Assembly: GCF_001648175.1 (NCBI RefSeq)
Contig: NZ_CP015243.1
Coordinates: 3,968,001 to 4,032,000 of the forward strand
Source of the DNA: Halotalea alkalilenta
GTDB taxonomy: Bacteria; Pseudomonadota; Gammaproteobacteria; Pseudomonadales; Halomonadaceae
DNA: 64,000 nucleotides
Direction: 5' to 3'
Shown piece by piece: positions 1 through 9,671 of the stretch (within the stretch, counting starts at the first letter, position 1; each line of letters begins with the position of its first letter). Position numbers and translations under genes: made by a program. A model generated the notes under the pieces. The model was not told the origin of the DNA. It was given only the letters and a program-made list of their open reading frames with translations, and searched no databases.

Positions 1-928
1 GCGCGTCGACGTCGTTCGGCCGCGCCTCGATCACCCGCTGGAAAGCCGCTGCGGCCGCGTTGCTACTGCCCGCCTCCAGGGCGGCGAAGCCGCGCTGGCG
101 CTCCTGCGCCAGCGGGTCGGCGAGCGTCTCCTCGGCCACCGAGCGCAGGAAATGATCACGCACATCGGTATCCATCAGGTTGTGGGTCAGATACGCATCG
201 AACAGCGGCTTGTCGTCGATATCGGCATCCAGCCACAGCAAGGCTTGGCGAATCGCCCGTGCGCGCTCGCGGTCGTTGCCGCTCAGCCGCATCAGGTTCG
301 CGATCCCTTCCCGTCGGGTCTCCTCGCGGTAGGTCAGCACCTGCCCGAGCGCGAACTCGGCGTTCTCATCCGCCGGATGGCGCCGACGGTAGTCTTCCAG
401 CCCCGTACGCGCCTCCTCCCAGCCCTGCGCCGAGCCAGCCAGGGTCTGGTAGTACTCGAGCGCGAACCTCTCCGGCGGTGCACCGCCACCGAATAGCGAC
501 CGATAGCGCTCCAGCGCCACCTCGGTATTACCTTCACGGGCCGCTGCGCGCGCCTGCTCGAGCCGATCGGCGGATACATCGGCGCCACGGCGTTCCTGGT
601 CGAGCTGAGCGAGCAGCCTGCCGTCATCGACCTCCTCGAGCCGGGCGCGCCAGCGCTGGTAGCCCTCGGTATCGCCGGATTCAAGTGCCAGCTGAGCTAG
701 CAAAAACAGCGCCTCGGCGTTGTCGGGGTCGACCCTGAGCACCCGATTGAGCGCATCCAGGGCCAGATCCTCGCGATTGCGCTGGCGCCAGTAGTCCGAT
801 TGCCGGAACAGCGCATCGAGCGTGGCCGATCCACTCGTGGCAGGCACGACGGCGGCCGCGTCCTGCGCCGATGCGCTCTCGACCATCGAGAAGAAGGTGG
901 GCAACAGCAGTAGCCAGCGAAGTTTCAT
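1..928 (-). CDS. bcsC: Cellulose synthase complex outer-membrane subunit BcsC, N-terminal part (cut by window edge)
   Basis: The gene reads leftward from an ATG at 928 and runs off the window at base 1, so about 309 residues are visible of a family usually above 1,100. It opens with a signal peptide (MKLRWLLLLPTFFSMV, cleavage probably after ASA). This is followed by TPR-like helices, with pairs such as YWRQRNREDLALDALNRVL near residues 38-56. BcsC is the periplasmic TPR scaffold and outer-membrane porin that exports the cellulose chain. The ATG overlaps the stop of the upstream bcsAB gene by four bases (ATGA), so the two are probably translationally coupled. The C-terminal porin barrel cannot be checked here. 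Confidence 0.88.
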   Translation of the reverse strand, partial: MKLRWLLLLPTFFSMVESASAQDAAAVVPATSGSATLDALFRQSDYWRQRNREDLALDALNRVLRVDPDNAEALFLLAQLALESGDTEGYQRWRARLEEVDDGRLLAQLDQERRGADVSADRLEQARAAAREGNTEVALERYRSLFGGGAPPERFALEYYQTLAGSAQGWEEARTGLEDYRRRHPADENAEFALGQVLTYREETRREGIANLMRLSGNDRERARAIRQALLWLDADIDDKPLFDAYLTHNLMDTDVRDHFLRSVAEETLADPLAQERQRGFAALEAGSSNAAAAAFQRVIEARPNDVDA

Positions 929-3900
929 TTCCCCTTTTCGCCCCCCAGACGACGGGCAGCGCGCGCTTTCAGGCCCGAATGGATCAGTGGTGTACAAGCG
1001 AGCAGCGCGATACCGATCGCGACGATCAGCAGCAGCGGACGTTCGCCGAAGTACCAGCGCACCAGCATGTACCAGGGCAAACTCCCCTGGGTGTAACGGT
1101 CGGCGACATGGAAAGCCTCGACGTTGAGGTTGGCATCGATCAATGCCAGATCGTCGGTGATCGCACTGGCGACGCTCTGCTGGCGTAGACCATCGACCAG
1201 CGCATTGAGCGAGACACCGGGCTGGACGCCGAACAGCACTACCGAACGCCCCGGCGTGAAGGGAGAGGAAAAGGCCGCGAGCAGTCGCTGATGCTCGGCG
1301 CCGTCGAGCGCGCGCTTGGCAGCGCTCGGGCGCCGATCGAAATCTCCATCGAACAGCCAGGCGATATGCTTCCACCAGGCGACCGGTTGCATCGAGAAGC
1401 GATCGTCGCGCAGCTCGAGCGGTCCGGCGGAGAGCAGTGCCGGCAACCACTGCGCCTGGCTGTCGGCCAGCACCATCAAATCGCGGTCGGCGAAGCGCGA
1501 AAGCCCCGGCTCGCCGCGTCCGATCTCGACTTTGCTGGCCAGGTTGCCGGTGGCATCGCCAATCCGGCCCATCAGGGTGAGCAGAGCGGCGAGCTGGTCG
1601 TCGTCGGGAGACGGATCGAGGATCACCGCACTGTGCTCGAGCCCAGGCTGGCGAGTGAATGGCAGACCAGCGCCGACGAAGAACGCCAGGTTAGGGAGTT
1701 CGGTGAACGTATAGGTCTGGCTCATGTCGATGTTCGACGAAGGCAGCACCCGGCTGATCACCTGGGTCGGCACCCCGCTTTCGCAGGGATCGAGAGAGCT
1801 ACGAGGATGCAGGTTGAAATAGAGCGTCAAACGGTTGATGCCGTAGATCAGCGCGGGGGGCAGCTCGATCACACCTCGCTCCTGACGCAGAGACTCTCCG
1901 AGCAGTTCGCGCACCTTCGACATCAGCCCACGCTGGCGCATCGGCAGCGAGCCCAGGTATTGACCATTGAGGGTGACATCGAGGGTGGAGCGCTGCTCAT
2001 CGATCCAATCACCCTCGGGAAAGCGATAGTCGAGATTGAGCGGAATTCGGTCCCCCGGCCACAGGAAGATATCGGGGGTAGCGCGGAAGCTTAAGTTGAT
2101 CACCCGCGGAAAGACGCCCTCCACCCGCAGCGCCTCTCCCCCTTCGAGCCGACTCAGCGACACCGGCGCCTGGGTATCGACCCAGTGAGGAGTACCATCG
2201 CCCTGCACGACCGGGGCATCCGCGGAAATCAGCTGCCGCTCGCCACGCAAGGGGCGCTGCTCGTCGAACAGCCGCATCAAGGCGATGCGCTGCTCCTCTG
2301 CGGTGCGCCCGAGCACCAGCAGCAGCTTGTAGGTGGGGTTGCGAGGGTTGTCGATCATCCGCAGCTCAGGCCCCTGTACAGAGGCCAGCTGCATTCCCGC
2401 CACTCGGCCGTCGGGCTCAGGCAGGACGATCGCATCCCCGTCGGGGAAACTGTCTCGGAACACCGCGAAGCGCACACCGCGAAACCCGCTCAGACCGCCG
2501 TAGTAGGAGCCGAGCAGCGCGGCATTACGCAGCGTGTCATCGCTGGGCGCGGTGCCGAACATCACCGGCAGCAGCACCCTGGTGCGGATCGCCGGATCGA
2601 AGAACGGCAGCGGCAGCACCGACAGGTCGGAGGCCAGCGGCAGCCGGCGCGTGCGCGTCTCGATCACGCTGCTCGCCCCTACCTGGACCCAGAGGCTGTC
2701 GTCCAACGTTCCTTGGCAACTCTCGCCATGCTCCGACAGCACGCGGAAGGTCAGCACGTTGTCCGAGGCCAGAAGCGTCGGATCCATCGGCAGCTCAGCG
2801 GTGAAGAAAAGCTCGTCGGTACGGGCGAATGGCAGCCGGCCGATGGATACCCCGTTGAGCATCACCTCGAGCCCACCTTCGGTGGAGTAGAGCGTACGCG
2901 AGTGGCGCACCGAGAGGCGCAGCTGGGCCGTGGTCACCAAGCGGTCGGCCCGAATCGGGAAATCGAGCCCGGCGATCGCCTGATTGCCATACAGCGTCAA
3001 GCCGCCGTCGGAGAGTTCGTCGAAGCGCAACGCCTCGACCTGCTGCGCGTCGGCGGTGGTCGGCTGCTGCTCGGGCGAAACCACCTGCAGATTGCCCTCG
3101 GCGTCGAAGCCGGGCGAGGGCAGCGGCTGGGCGAATACCGTGCGGGTAACCACGAAGCTCAGCGCCAGCAGGAAGACCACCAGCAGTAGACGCCCTCCCC
3201 AGCGCGAGAAACGCTCCCCATTGGCCAGGTTCTCTTTGTTCTGCCAGGAGCGCGAGAACAGCCCATAGATCGCGCGGATGACGTCCCAAAGCGAGCGCAT
3301 CGGCCGGTCAGGGGCTACCTGGTGCTCGGACAGCCAGGCATCGGCGCGCCCCATCACCGTTCTGACCAGCAGTCGACGCTGGTCGACCCCCATCGAGAGG
3401 AAGGAAAAGCGCAGCACGCGCTGGTTGGCGCCGCGCTGCTCGACATCGAGACGCAGCCGGAAACCGTCGCCGATCAGCTCGATCTGAACGGGCTGGCCCA
3501 CGCGGCGCTGCTCCAGCGGAATATCGACCATCGCCCCGCCCATCGAAAGGTTGCGGGTCATCGCTTCGCTGCGCTCGCCATCGGGATAGATCAACGCCAC
3601 CGGGATCTTCACCGGCACCCGCACGCTACTGCGACGCTGGCGCGTCTCCCGCGCCACCGCCACCGCGGCGAACAGCGCGATCAGGCTGAAACCGGCCCAG
3701 AAGATATTGAGCAGCATGACCCCGCGCTCGATCTCGAAGTAGTCGTTCCACACCAGCCGTATCACCCCCGAGAACAGCCCGACGAACAGCAGCACGATGC
3801 TGATCAGGTGCGGCAGGACCGCTTTGGCGTCGAACAGCCCCTCGGGCAGGATGCCGCCCTTGTCGGTGACGTTGAAGCTGCCGCGCTTGGGGCTGATCAA

Positions 3901-5306
3901 GGTGAGCAGGGTCGGGCGGATCAGGCTGAAGGCGAGTACCGTTTCGTAGATTTCCGCCCAGAAGCTGTAGCGCACCCGACCGTTGATCCGAGAGTTGAGA
4001 TAGACCGAGTGGAACAGGTGCGGAAAGGCATATACCAGGATCATCGCCGCCGAAGAGGCGATCACGTTGGCACCGAGCAACAGATAGGCAAGTGGCGCGA
4101 GCAGGAAGATGACCCTCGGCAACCCGAACTGGAAGTGCAGCATCGCGCTGAGATAGCAAAGCCGTTGCATCGGCTGCAGTCCTCGGCCGAGCAGCGGGTT
4201 GTCGAGACGCAGTATCTGCGACATGCCCCGCGCCCAGCGCATGCGCTGGCCAATGTGCAGCGACAGCCGCTCGGTGGCGAGCCCCGCCGCCAGCGGCAAC
4301 GCCAGGTAGCGCGTGTTCCAGCCATTGCGCTGCAAGCGCAGCGCGGTATGGGCATCCTCGGTGACAGTCTCGACCGCGAAGCCCTTGATCTCCTCGAGCG
4401 CGGAACGCCGGATCACCGCGCAGGAGCCGCAGAAGAACGTCGCATTCCAGAAATCGTTGCCCTTTTGCACCGGGCCATAGAACATTTCGCCCTCGCGGGG
4501 GATCTCCTCACCGACGCTGAGATTGCGTTCGAACGGATCCGGCGAATAAAAAAAGTGCGGGGTCTGCACCAGGGCAAGCTTGGAGTCTTCGAGAAAACCA
4601 CCCACCGTGGCCTGCAGGAAGCCCCTGGTGGGTACGTGGTCGGCGTCGAACACCGTGATCAGCTCACCGGAAGTGTAGCCGAGGGCATGGTTGAGATTGC
4701 CGGCCTTGGCGTGGGCATTGTCCGTGCGAGTGACGTAGCCCACTCCCGCCTCCTCGGCGAAGCGCCGGAACTCCTCCCGGCGCCCATCATCGAGCAGATA
4801 GATCCGCATCTTCTCGGGCGGATAGTCGATGCCTTGGGCCGCGAGCAGGGTATCGCGCACCATGTCCAGGCTCTCGTTGTAGCTCGGGACGTAGATGTCC
4901 ACCGTCGGCCACTCATCGAGATTCGAAGGCAACGGCGTGCTGCGCCGTTCGAGCGGCCAGATGGTCTGCAGGTAGCTTAAGATCAAGATCCCCAGGCGTA
5001 GATCTCGGCGGCGAAGAGCAGATAGCCGCACACCGCGCTGAGCAGATCGTCGAACTCGAGGGTTTCAGTGGCCCGCCAGTAGAGATAGCGGCTCGATACC
5101 AGCGCAGAAAGCAGCAGCAGGAAGATCGACAGTCCCTTCGATCGCTCCAGCCAGCGAGAGAATATCAGCATGACCAGAATGCTGAGCATTCCGAAGGCGG
5201 CTTGATAGTGGAGGCTCATCGGCGCAGTGATGCCAATGGCGAGCACCGGTAGAGTGGCGAGCGCGACCAGCGTCGCCATCGCCTTGAACGGCAAGGAATG
5301 GGTCAA
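925..5306 (-). CDS. bcsAB: Fused cellulose synthase catalytic/c-di-GMP subunit and periplasmic subunit (BcsA-BcsB), broken by a one-base frameshift
   Basis: One gene encodes an inner-membrane UDP-glucose glycosyltransferase joined to its BcsB partner; the repaired product is about 1,460 residues. The N-terminal frame (from a TTG at 5306, or ATG at 5279) carries four membrane segments and ends in AAEIYAWG then stop. The long downstream frame resumes as ILILSYLQTIWPL. The family 2 transferase motifs are present: DDG near residue 172, DAD near 217, FFCGSC, TED near 316 and QRMRW near 354. A PilZ domain follows (RQRRSSVR near 555, NLSMGG near 585), so cellulose synthesis should respond to c-di-GMP. 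The BcsB half starts with a membrane segment near 712 and ends in a C-terminal membrane anchor. Adding one G in the run at 4990-4993 restores a single frame. Fused BcsAB is known from Komagataeibacter. It may be a real mutation or a sequencing error. Confidence 0.87.
4990..4993 (-). other. Frameshift site in bcsA (G4 run, one base short)
   Basis: On the minus strand the text reads GCCTGGGGATCTTGATC. In the upstream frame this gives A-W-G-S-stop. One extra G gives A-W-G-I-L-I-L-S, which continues the fourth membrane helix of BcsA without a break. Total gene length plus one base is an exact multiple of three. A homopolymer this short is a common place for a consensus error as well as for a true deletion. 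Confidence 0.85.
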
Positions 5307-5363
5307 GATCGGAACTTCCCGAGTGCGAGGGACCGGAGGCTGGCGCGAGCAGGCAGCGTCGCG

Positions 5364-5696
5364 TCAGCGAGAGCGGTTCAGGGCTATACGTTCGAGGAGC
5401 GTCTCCAGCGGCGTATCTTCCGCTGTCGGCTCAACGTCCTCGGCATCTGCGAGCAGTTCTCGATTGAAGACGAAAGACCCGCGAACCGGTACGGCGTCGG
5501 GCTGTGACGGCGTATTGGCTATAGGCACGGCGCGGGTTGAAAGCGCATCGATCCTTGCAGAAGACTCGACGCTCGGCGACGGTGCTCGATCAGGGACGAC
5601 AGCGGGTGGCATCACATCCGTCCAGGCCCGGCGATAGTAATGACGTTCGTCCAATCCGGTACGCCGCCAGAATTCGGCCAAATCACTATCCTTCAT
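5364..5696 (-). CDS. Small cellulose-biosynthesis accessory protein, possibly BcsR/BcsP-like
   Basis: A 110-residue soluble protein encoded 57 bp upstream of bcsAB on the same strand, preceded by a strong AAGGGGGG ribosome site. The first 20 residues (SDLAEFWRRTGLDERHYY) resemble the short helical N-terminus of BcsR/YhjR-type proteins (pattern aspartate-leucine ... GLD ... Y). The rest is proline- and alanine-rich and probably disordered, with a short helical C-terminus. Position as first gene of the bcs operon supports a role in synthase assembly or activity. The family assignment rests on one short motif and on context, so it is tentative. No bcsQ or bcsZ is visible in the window. Confidence 0.55.
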   Translation of the reverse strand: MKDSDLAEFWRRTGLDERHYYRRAWTDVMPPAVVPDRAPSPSVESSARIDALSTRAVPIANTPSQPDAVPVRGSFVFNRELLADAEDVEPTAEDTPLETLLERIALNRSR

Positions 5697-6017
5697 CGTC
5701 CCCCCTTCCCCGGTGACTTATGAAGTTACTCGACTGGAACGCCCATACAGACCATCCCCACGCTCCTGAATGCATGAAAAACGCGTCGTCCGTTTCCACT
5801 TTTCATGCTCGTCGTCCGCTCGTTACATAATCAGGAATCGGCTTGTTACAAAATCGAACGTTCGACAGTGGTTTTTTACCCCAACACCGGACTTTTTGAA
5901 CCAATTTGAAAGTCATTGGGACAAATCATCAACTTTATGGCCCAGGATCTCACCTGCGAGCGCGAAGCGCCCCGAGCGGGGAGGAGGTATCGATGAAGAC
6001 GAGGCGACGAGGGCAAG
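5697..6017. promoter_or_regulatory. Leader and promoter region of the bcs operon
   Basis: A 321-bp stretch without a credible gene, richer in A/T than its surroundings. It should hold the promoter for the leftward bcs operon and the end of the EAL-like gene. It contains a perfect 12-bp palindrome TCGAACGTTCGA at 5854-5865, followed by a T6 run. I could not assign a specific -35/-10 pair with confidence. Confidence 0.4.
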
Positions 6018-6854
6018 TCAGCCTTCGCGTGCGGCCTCGCTCAGCCGCGCACCGCTCACCGCATCGGCGCCGAGCCTCCATGCGATCTCCAGCGCACGCG
6101 GGGTGTCGAAGGACTGCAGCCAGACTTTGAGCCCAGCCGCGTGGGCGCTCTGTATCCACTGGTCGAGCCGGGCCTGCAGCAGCCGGTTGCGCAGCGCGGC
6201 CTGGAGGAAGTCGGGGTCGGCGGCGATCCAGGACACCCCCATCTGCTCGAGCAGCGGCCAATGCTGGTGATCGATGGGAAGTCCCTCGACCAGCAGACGA
6301 TAGCCGCGCTGCTCGAAACTCTGCACCGCTCTGCGCACGTGAAGGTCTTCGAGCAGCGCCTCGGCCTGCATCCGCAGGACGATCTGGGCGGGCTTGACGC
6401 CGAGCTGGGCGAGCAGGCTTTCGAACACCTGGCCGTGGGACGCCTCGACCGCACGGACGTGACGCCAGTGCACATCGAGGATCAGCGGAACTACGTTGCC
6501 GTCGGCATCGGGTCGGTGACGGGCGAGATGGTCAAGCGTATGAAGCACGCGCAGGAAGCGGTCGAGGAAGACCACCTCCTCCGCTTCCCAGGCGGTGTAA
6601 TAGAGCGCCTTGGCATTGAGCTCGCGCCCCTGCTCGTCCTCGATCGACAGCCGCGACTCGAACGCCACCGGCGCGCTCAGCTCGCTATCGTAGAGCGCCA
6701 CCTGGTCCGGTCGCAGGGTGATGCCGTCGAGTTCCGCGGTAACCGCACAGTGCTGCGGATCGTAGTCGAAACGCGCGCGGCCGCGCAGACGCGCGGCGCG
6801 GTTGAAATCATCGAGATGCGCGTTGAAATAGTTGACTACGGCTGTGAGCGGCAT
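6018..6854 (-). CDS. Degenerate EAL-domain protein, probably enzymatically inactive c-di-GMP-related regulator
   Basis: A 278-residue soluble protein following the EAL-domain fold outline, with key residues changed. The EAL strand reads FESRLS near residue 69, the NVHP-like strand reads LDVHWRH, the LEITE position reads VLRMQAE, DDFG becomes VEGLP, and the helix before the end reads LGADAVSG. Active EAL phosphodiesterases need several of the missing acidic residues, so hydrolysis of c-di-GMP is unlikely. The gene lies directly upstream of the c-di-GMP-dependent bcs operon on the same strand, separated by 321 bp. An effector or adaptor role in cellulose control is a reasonable inference but is not shown by the sequence. 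An unrelated TIM-barrel family is the main alternative. Confidence 0.6.
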   Translation of the reverse strand: MPLTAVVNYFNAHLDDFNRAARLRGRARFDYDPQHCAVTAELDGITLRPDQVALYDSELSAPVAFESRLSIEDEQGRELNAKALYYTAWEAEEVVFLDRFLRVLHTLDHLARHRPDADGNVVPLILDVHWRHVRAVEASHGQVFESLLAQLGVKPAQIVLRMQAEALLEDLHVRRAVQSFEQRGYRLLVEGLPIDHQHWPLLEQMGVSWIAADPDFLQAALRNRLLQARLDQWIQSAHAAGLKVWLQSFDTPRALEIAWRLGADAVSGARLSEAAREG

Positions 6855-7045
6855 GGGATCTCCTGGAGCATGGATGCGAGTTCATCCTCGGGGCTTCGAC
6901 ACACCCTGAGGACCGCCCGGGGCTCGGGCGGCCAATGACGATGATGACCGAGGTGGCTAATAACCTGAAATACTCAGCCTACCTCTTTTTATTCCAATTC
7001 AATCATTCGGCCCTGCTCGACACGCGCCCCCCAGTGCCCGGGCAC

Positions 7046-8440
7046 TCACTGCTCGCGCAGCCGCTCGAGCAGCGTAAGCGTAGGGAAGCCGTCGCCCGGC
7101 AGGCCCTGGCTGCGCTGGAAAGCACGCATCGCGCCGCGCGTGGCAGGCCCGATCACCCCGTCCGGGGTGCCGGCGTCGAAACCGCGCTGACCGAGCAGGG
7201 TCTGCAGTTCACGCACCTGGGTGCGGCTGAGCATGACCAGGTCACGCGGCCAGTCGCCCTGGACTCCCGCACCGCCGGAGAGACGCTGCGCCAGCAGCGC
7301 TACGCCCAGCGCGTAGCTGGTCGAATTGTTGTAACGCATGATGGCGCGAAAGTTGGGGCCGACCAGGAAGGCAGGGCCGCGCGCACCGGCGGGTAGCAGC
7401 AAAGAGGCCTGGTCGAACGCCGGCAGCGACTCACCCTCCAGCGCGGCGACGCCGAGTGCTTGCCAGGCCGCGGTCGCGCGGCGCTCGGCCATATCGGCCA
7501 CCGCGTAGTCGAACCCGGCCGGCAGCCGCACCTCGGCGCCCCACGGCTGCCCCGCACGCCAGCCGTTGCGTGCCAGATAGTTGGCGGTGGAGGCGACCAC
7601 GTCGGGAATGCTGCCCCAGATGTCGCGATGCCCGTCACCGTCGCCGTCGACCGCGTACTCGAGAAAGCTCGAGGGCATAAACTGGGTATGTCCCATCGCA
7701 CCGGCCCAGGAACCCACCATATGGGCACGATCGATATCACCGGACTGGATGATTTTGAGAGCGCTGATCAGCTCGCCCCTCGCCCAGCTCGAGCGCCGTC
7801 CTTCATAGCCGAGCGTCGCGAGCGAATCGATCGTGGAGAAGCTGCCGAAATTGGCGCCATAGTTGCTCTCCATGCCCCAGATCGCGACGATCACCTCGGC
7901 CGGCACGCCGTACCGAGCCTCGGCCGCCTCGAGCGTAGCGCGGTGCTCGGTAAGCATCTGCCGCCCGCGCTGCACCCTGGTGTCGGATACCGCGCTGTCG
8001 AGATAGTCCCACACCGCCCGGGTGAACTCCGGCTGCGAGCGGTCGAGCTCGAGCACCCTGGGTTGGAAGCGCACCTCGGCGAAGGTGGCGTCGAAGATGC
8101 CGGGGGCGATCCCTTGCTCGAGCGCTTGAGCGCGAAACTCACCGATCCAGCGCCTGAAACCCGCCGCTTCATCGACCTCGGTCATCGCCTCGCGCGCCTC
8201 GGGCGAGACTCCCGCAGGCACCGCGGCCACGCTCGGCGCGGCCGCCTGCACGGCGCTCACGTCCGGACGCTGAGTCGCCTCGGTCCGGGCCGCGGCATCG
8301 CCCGCCGCACTCGCCGTGGTGCTGCAGCCACCGAGCGCACCGACGGCGCAGAAAAGCCCGGCGCAGAGTAGCCCGAGCCTTGAGTCGACACCACGGCGCC
8401 GCGGCTTGGAAACGGTTTGGGAGGTGACCATTGCATCCAT
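7046..8440 (-). CDS. Lytic murein transglycosylase of the MltB family with C-terminal peptidoglycan-binding domain
   Basis: A 464-residue cell-wall enzyme that cleaves glycan strands to 1,6-anhydro-muropeptides. The N-terminus has a basic region, a hydrophobic helix and a lipobox-like ALGGC near residue 39, so it is likely an outer-membrane lipoprotein. The SLT_2/MltB core shows the catalytic glutamate in WGMESNYGANFG and the downstream GAMGHTQFMPSSFLEYAVDGDG signature. The last 60 residues form a PG_binding_1 domain (LQTLLGQRGFDAGTPDG, GPATRGAMRAFQ). ATG at 8440 is used; a second ATG lies three codons later. It is divergent from the phosphotransferase gene at 8661, sharing a 220-bp intergenic region. 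Confidence 0.9.
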   Translation of the reverse strand: MDAMVTSQTVSKPRRRGVDSRLGLLCAGLFCAVGALGGCSTTASAAGDAAARTEATQRPDVSAVQAAAPSVAAVPAGVSPEAREAMTEVDEAAGFRRWIGEFRAQALEQGIAPGIFDATFAEVRFQPRVLELDRSQPEFTRAVWDYLDSAVSDTRVQRGRQMLTEHRATLEAAEARYGVPAEVIVAIWGMESNYGANFGSFSTIDSLATLGYEGRRSSWARGELISALKIIQSGDIDRAHMVGSWAGAMGHTQFMPSSFLEYAVDGDGDGHRDIWGSIPDVVASTANYLARNGWRAGQPWGAEVRLPAGFDYAVADMAERRATAAWQALGVAALEGESLPAFDQASLLLPAGARGPAFLVGPNFRAIMRYNNSTSYALGVALLAQRLSGGAGVQGDWPRDLVMLSRTQVRELQTLLGQRGFDAGTPDGVIGPATRGAMRAFQRSQGLPGDGFPTLTLLERLREQ

Positions 8441-8660
8441 TAACCTGCATCCCTGTCGGTTGAATCACGACGCGGCGCGCCGGGCGCCCATCTTCGCCGA
8501 TCGAGCTCCAGCGAGGAAGCCGTCGATCGCCCTCGGCGCAACAGCTGCGGCACAGCTGCTAGAATGCGCGCCCAAGCCAGAGCGTCACCGCGCCTGGCGA
8601 GCAGTCTGCCAGCAGCCCGATCGATGCTTCATTTCTCATAGGCCCATCGGACCGAACGCC

Positions 8661-9671
8661 ATGCCTTCCTCCGTCCTGCGTGCCGATCGCGTCCACGAGA
8701 TCGAACGCCTCGCCCAGCGGGCGCTTGAGCGCTACCCGCCCGCACTTCGCGGCTCGGCGGCGCTGATCTGCCTCTCCGAGAACGCGACCCTGCGGATCGA
8801 CACCCGAAGCGGCAGCCGCTACGTGCTGCGCCTGCATCGCCAGGGCTATCACTCACCCGCTGCGATCGAAAGCGAGCTTGCCTGGCTGCGCGCGCTCGAT
8901 GAGGCGGGCCTCGAAGTGCCGCGGCCGCTCGACGGCGTGGACGGCTCGGCGCTGCAGCTGCTCGAACTCGCCAACGGCTCGATTCAGCCGGTGGTGATGT
9001 TCGAGTGGATAGAGGGAGACGAACCCCATCCGGACGAGGACCTGGAGTCCTCGTTCATCCGCCTCGGCGAACTCAACGCCCGGCTCCATGCCCATTCACG
9101 TGGCTGGACGCCCCCCGCGGGCTTCCTTCGTCCGCGCTGGGATCACGCCGGCACCGTCGGCGCGGATGCCCTGTGGGGCGACTGGCGCTGCGCGCCGTGG
9201 CTCTCCGCCGCGGGACGCGAGGTGATCGAGCAGTGCATCGTCACGATCAGCGCACGGCTCACCGACTATGGCGAAGGGCCGCAGCGCTTTGGCCTGATCC
9301 ACGCTGACCCCCGGCTCGCCAACCTGCTGATCGACGGCGCGAGCACGCGAATCATCGATTTCGACGACTGCGGCCACGGTTGGTTCCTGCATGATTTGGC
9401 CAGCGCGCTGAGTTTCCATGAGCACCACCCGAAGGCGCGCCGCTGGATCGACGCCTGGCTGGAGGGATATGCCAGGATCGGTCGGCTCGAGGATGACGAC
9501 CTCGCCGCGCTGCCGAGCCTGATCGTGCAACGCCGGCTGCAGCTGCTCGCCTGGACCGGCACGCGACGCGGCACCGACCCGGTCACCGCGCTCGGCCCCG
9601 GCTGGGTCGCCGAGACCGAAGCGCTGTGCCGACGCTACCTCGGGCGGGGAGATCCGCTCAAAGCTCCTTGA
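8661..9671 (+). CDS. Phosphotransferase of the aminoglycoside/choline/homoserine-kinase fold
   Basis: A 336-residue cytoplasmic protein of the APH/choline kinase superfamily. It shows the ATP-site strand LRIDTRSGSRYVLRLH, the catalytic loop IHADPRLANLLI (canonical H-x-D-x4-N), and the metal-binding IIDFDDCGHGWFLHDLA. The substrate cannot be read from sequence; relatives include homoserine kinase type II and the stress-related SrkA/RdoA. The frame is open further upstream, but ATG 8661 begins where family similarity begins. The last 14 bases overlap the 3' end of the convergent cysE-type gene. Confidence 0.78.
   Translation: MPSSVLRADRVHEIERLAQRALERYPPALRGSAALICLSENATLRIDTRSGSRYVLRLHRQGYHSPAAIESELAWLRALDEAGLEVPRPLDGVDGSALQLLELANGSIQPVVMFEWIEGDEPHPDEDLESSFIRLGELNARLHAHSRGWTPPAGFLRPRWDHAGTVGADALWGDWRCAPWLSAAGREVIEQCIVTISARLTDYGEGPQRFGLIHADPRLANLLIDGASTRIIDFDDCGHGWFLHDLASALSFHEHHPKARRWIDAWLEGYARIGRLEDDDLAALPSLIVQRRLQLLAWTGTRRGTDPVTALGPGWVAETEALCRRYLGRGDPLKAP

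Noticed and set aside
3322..4980. 552-codon open frame on the plus strand opposite bcsA
   Set aside because: Shadow of the cellulose synthase gene; translation rich in H, R, Q and D without any domain.
4990..4993. Programmed ribosomal frameshifting in bcsA
   Set aside because: The G4 run with flanking TG...ATC is not a known slippery heptamer, and no stimulatory hairpin or internal ribosome site is evident. A deletion or sequencing error is simpler.
4983..5031. GTG at 5031 as a genuine start for a shortened BcsA
   Set aside because: The first residues from this GTG (RLSALRRRDLRLG) are out-of-frame translation of the BcsA membrane helix; the correct frame joins only after about 4990.
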